Assembly: GCA_001247695.2 (NCBI GenBank)
Contig: LGRX02034616.1
Coordinates: 1-27,442, forward strand
Length of the DNA stretch: 27,442 nucleotides
Reading direction: 5' to 3'
Origin: Cymbomonas tetramitiformis
Lineage: Eukaryota > Chlorophyta > Pyramimonadophyceae > Pyramimonadales > Pyramimonadaceae
Shown: piece by piece, positions 27,431-27,442 of the stretch
Layout of the letters: the number at the start of each line of letters is the position of its first letter
Numbering within the stretch: position 1 is the first letter of the stretch
Made by a program: the position numbers and the translations under genes
Notes under the pieces: generated by a model
What the model was told of the DNA's origin: nothing
The model's database searches: none
Seen by the model: only the letters and a program-made list of their open reading frames with translations

Positions 27431-27442
27431 GCACCACCGGCC

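Larger units (their letters stand above)
10535..27442 (+). mobile_element. Very large non-LTR retrotransposon (LINE) with protease, APE, RT, RNase H and MTase-like domains
   Basis: About 16.9 kb of plus-strand, A-rich and strongly coding sequence begins where the minus-strand Gag frame ends and runs to the right edge. It contains a structured leader, two upstream gene regions (10849-15803 and 15797-17578) and a replicase split over two frames (17872-23475 and 23402-27412). The domain set (APE endonuclease, RT, RNase H, cysteine protease) resembles the Dualen/RandI group, but the protease here is Ulp1-like by its motif and the C-terminus looks like a DAM-type methyltransferase. I saw no RLE motif (no PD-D/ExK-like PD after the CCHC). 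The left boundary is set only by the end of the Gag frame and could be 10490-10560. The right end may be incomplete. No target-site duplication can be checked here. Confidence 0.7.

Overview
This is a eukaryotic nuclear window. There is no operon structure. GT-AG exon junctions recur, GC-rich minisatellites are abundant, and two unrelated retroelements sit beside a broken-up host gene. I infer a green alga or similar protist at modest confidence, because a very large LINE with apurinic-type endonuclease, RT, RNase H and a cysteine protease recalls the Dualen/RandI group described from Chlamydomonas. I cannot name the species.

Left part (1-6.4 kb). A minus-strand, multi-exon host gene of the CAP59/GT69 mannosyltransferase-like family is recognisable as four exons at 3462-3393, 2601-2455, 1870-1811 and 557-516. 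All three joins between them are phase 0. The gene runs off the left edge and its 5' exons are not identified. One intron has been invaded by a ~1 kb minisatellite of a 7-bp unit. Five other short tandem arrays (units of 30, 39, 31, 21 and 38 bp) and a ~1.3 kb satellite of a 50-bp unit fill much of the rest.

Middle part (6.4-10.5 kb). About 2 kb shows no gene I can support. It is followed by a minus-strand LTR-type Gag with a C-terminal zinc knuckle. A single in-frame TAG separates Gag from a ~350-codon continuation. No protease, integrase or RT follows, and the 5' end of Gag stops abruptly near 10534.

Right part (10.5-27.4 kb). This is one very large plus-strand non-LTR retroelement that appears to have inserted into the Gag element. 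It has a structured 5' leader and then a first gene region that reads best as spliced exons (10849-15573 or 15803). The presumed introns there are made of a 180-bp tandem repeat and of A-rich AGCACA-type repeats. A second gene (15797-17578) starts at a GCCATGG start codon with a candidate intron directly after the ATG. A spacer with a strong tRNA-like hairpin follows. The replicase then encodes, in order, a Ulp1/C48-like cysteine protease, an apurinic-type endonuclease, RT, RNase H, a CCHC knuckle and a C-terminal domain resembling a phage/DIRS DAM-type adenine methyltransferase with an NPPF motif. One frame change near 23455-23470 separates the RT palm from its thumb. The window ends in two perfect GC-rich hairpins that contain the stop codon.

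If the readings hold, the most unusual content is a LINE that carries both a SUMO/ubiquitin-like protease and a DNA adenine methyltransferase-like domain, fed by intron-bearing accessory genes. All family calls are from motif recognition by eye; no searches were run.
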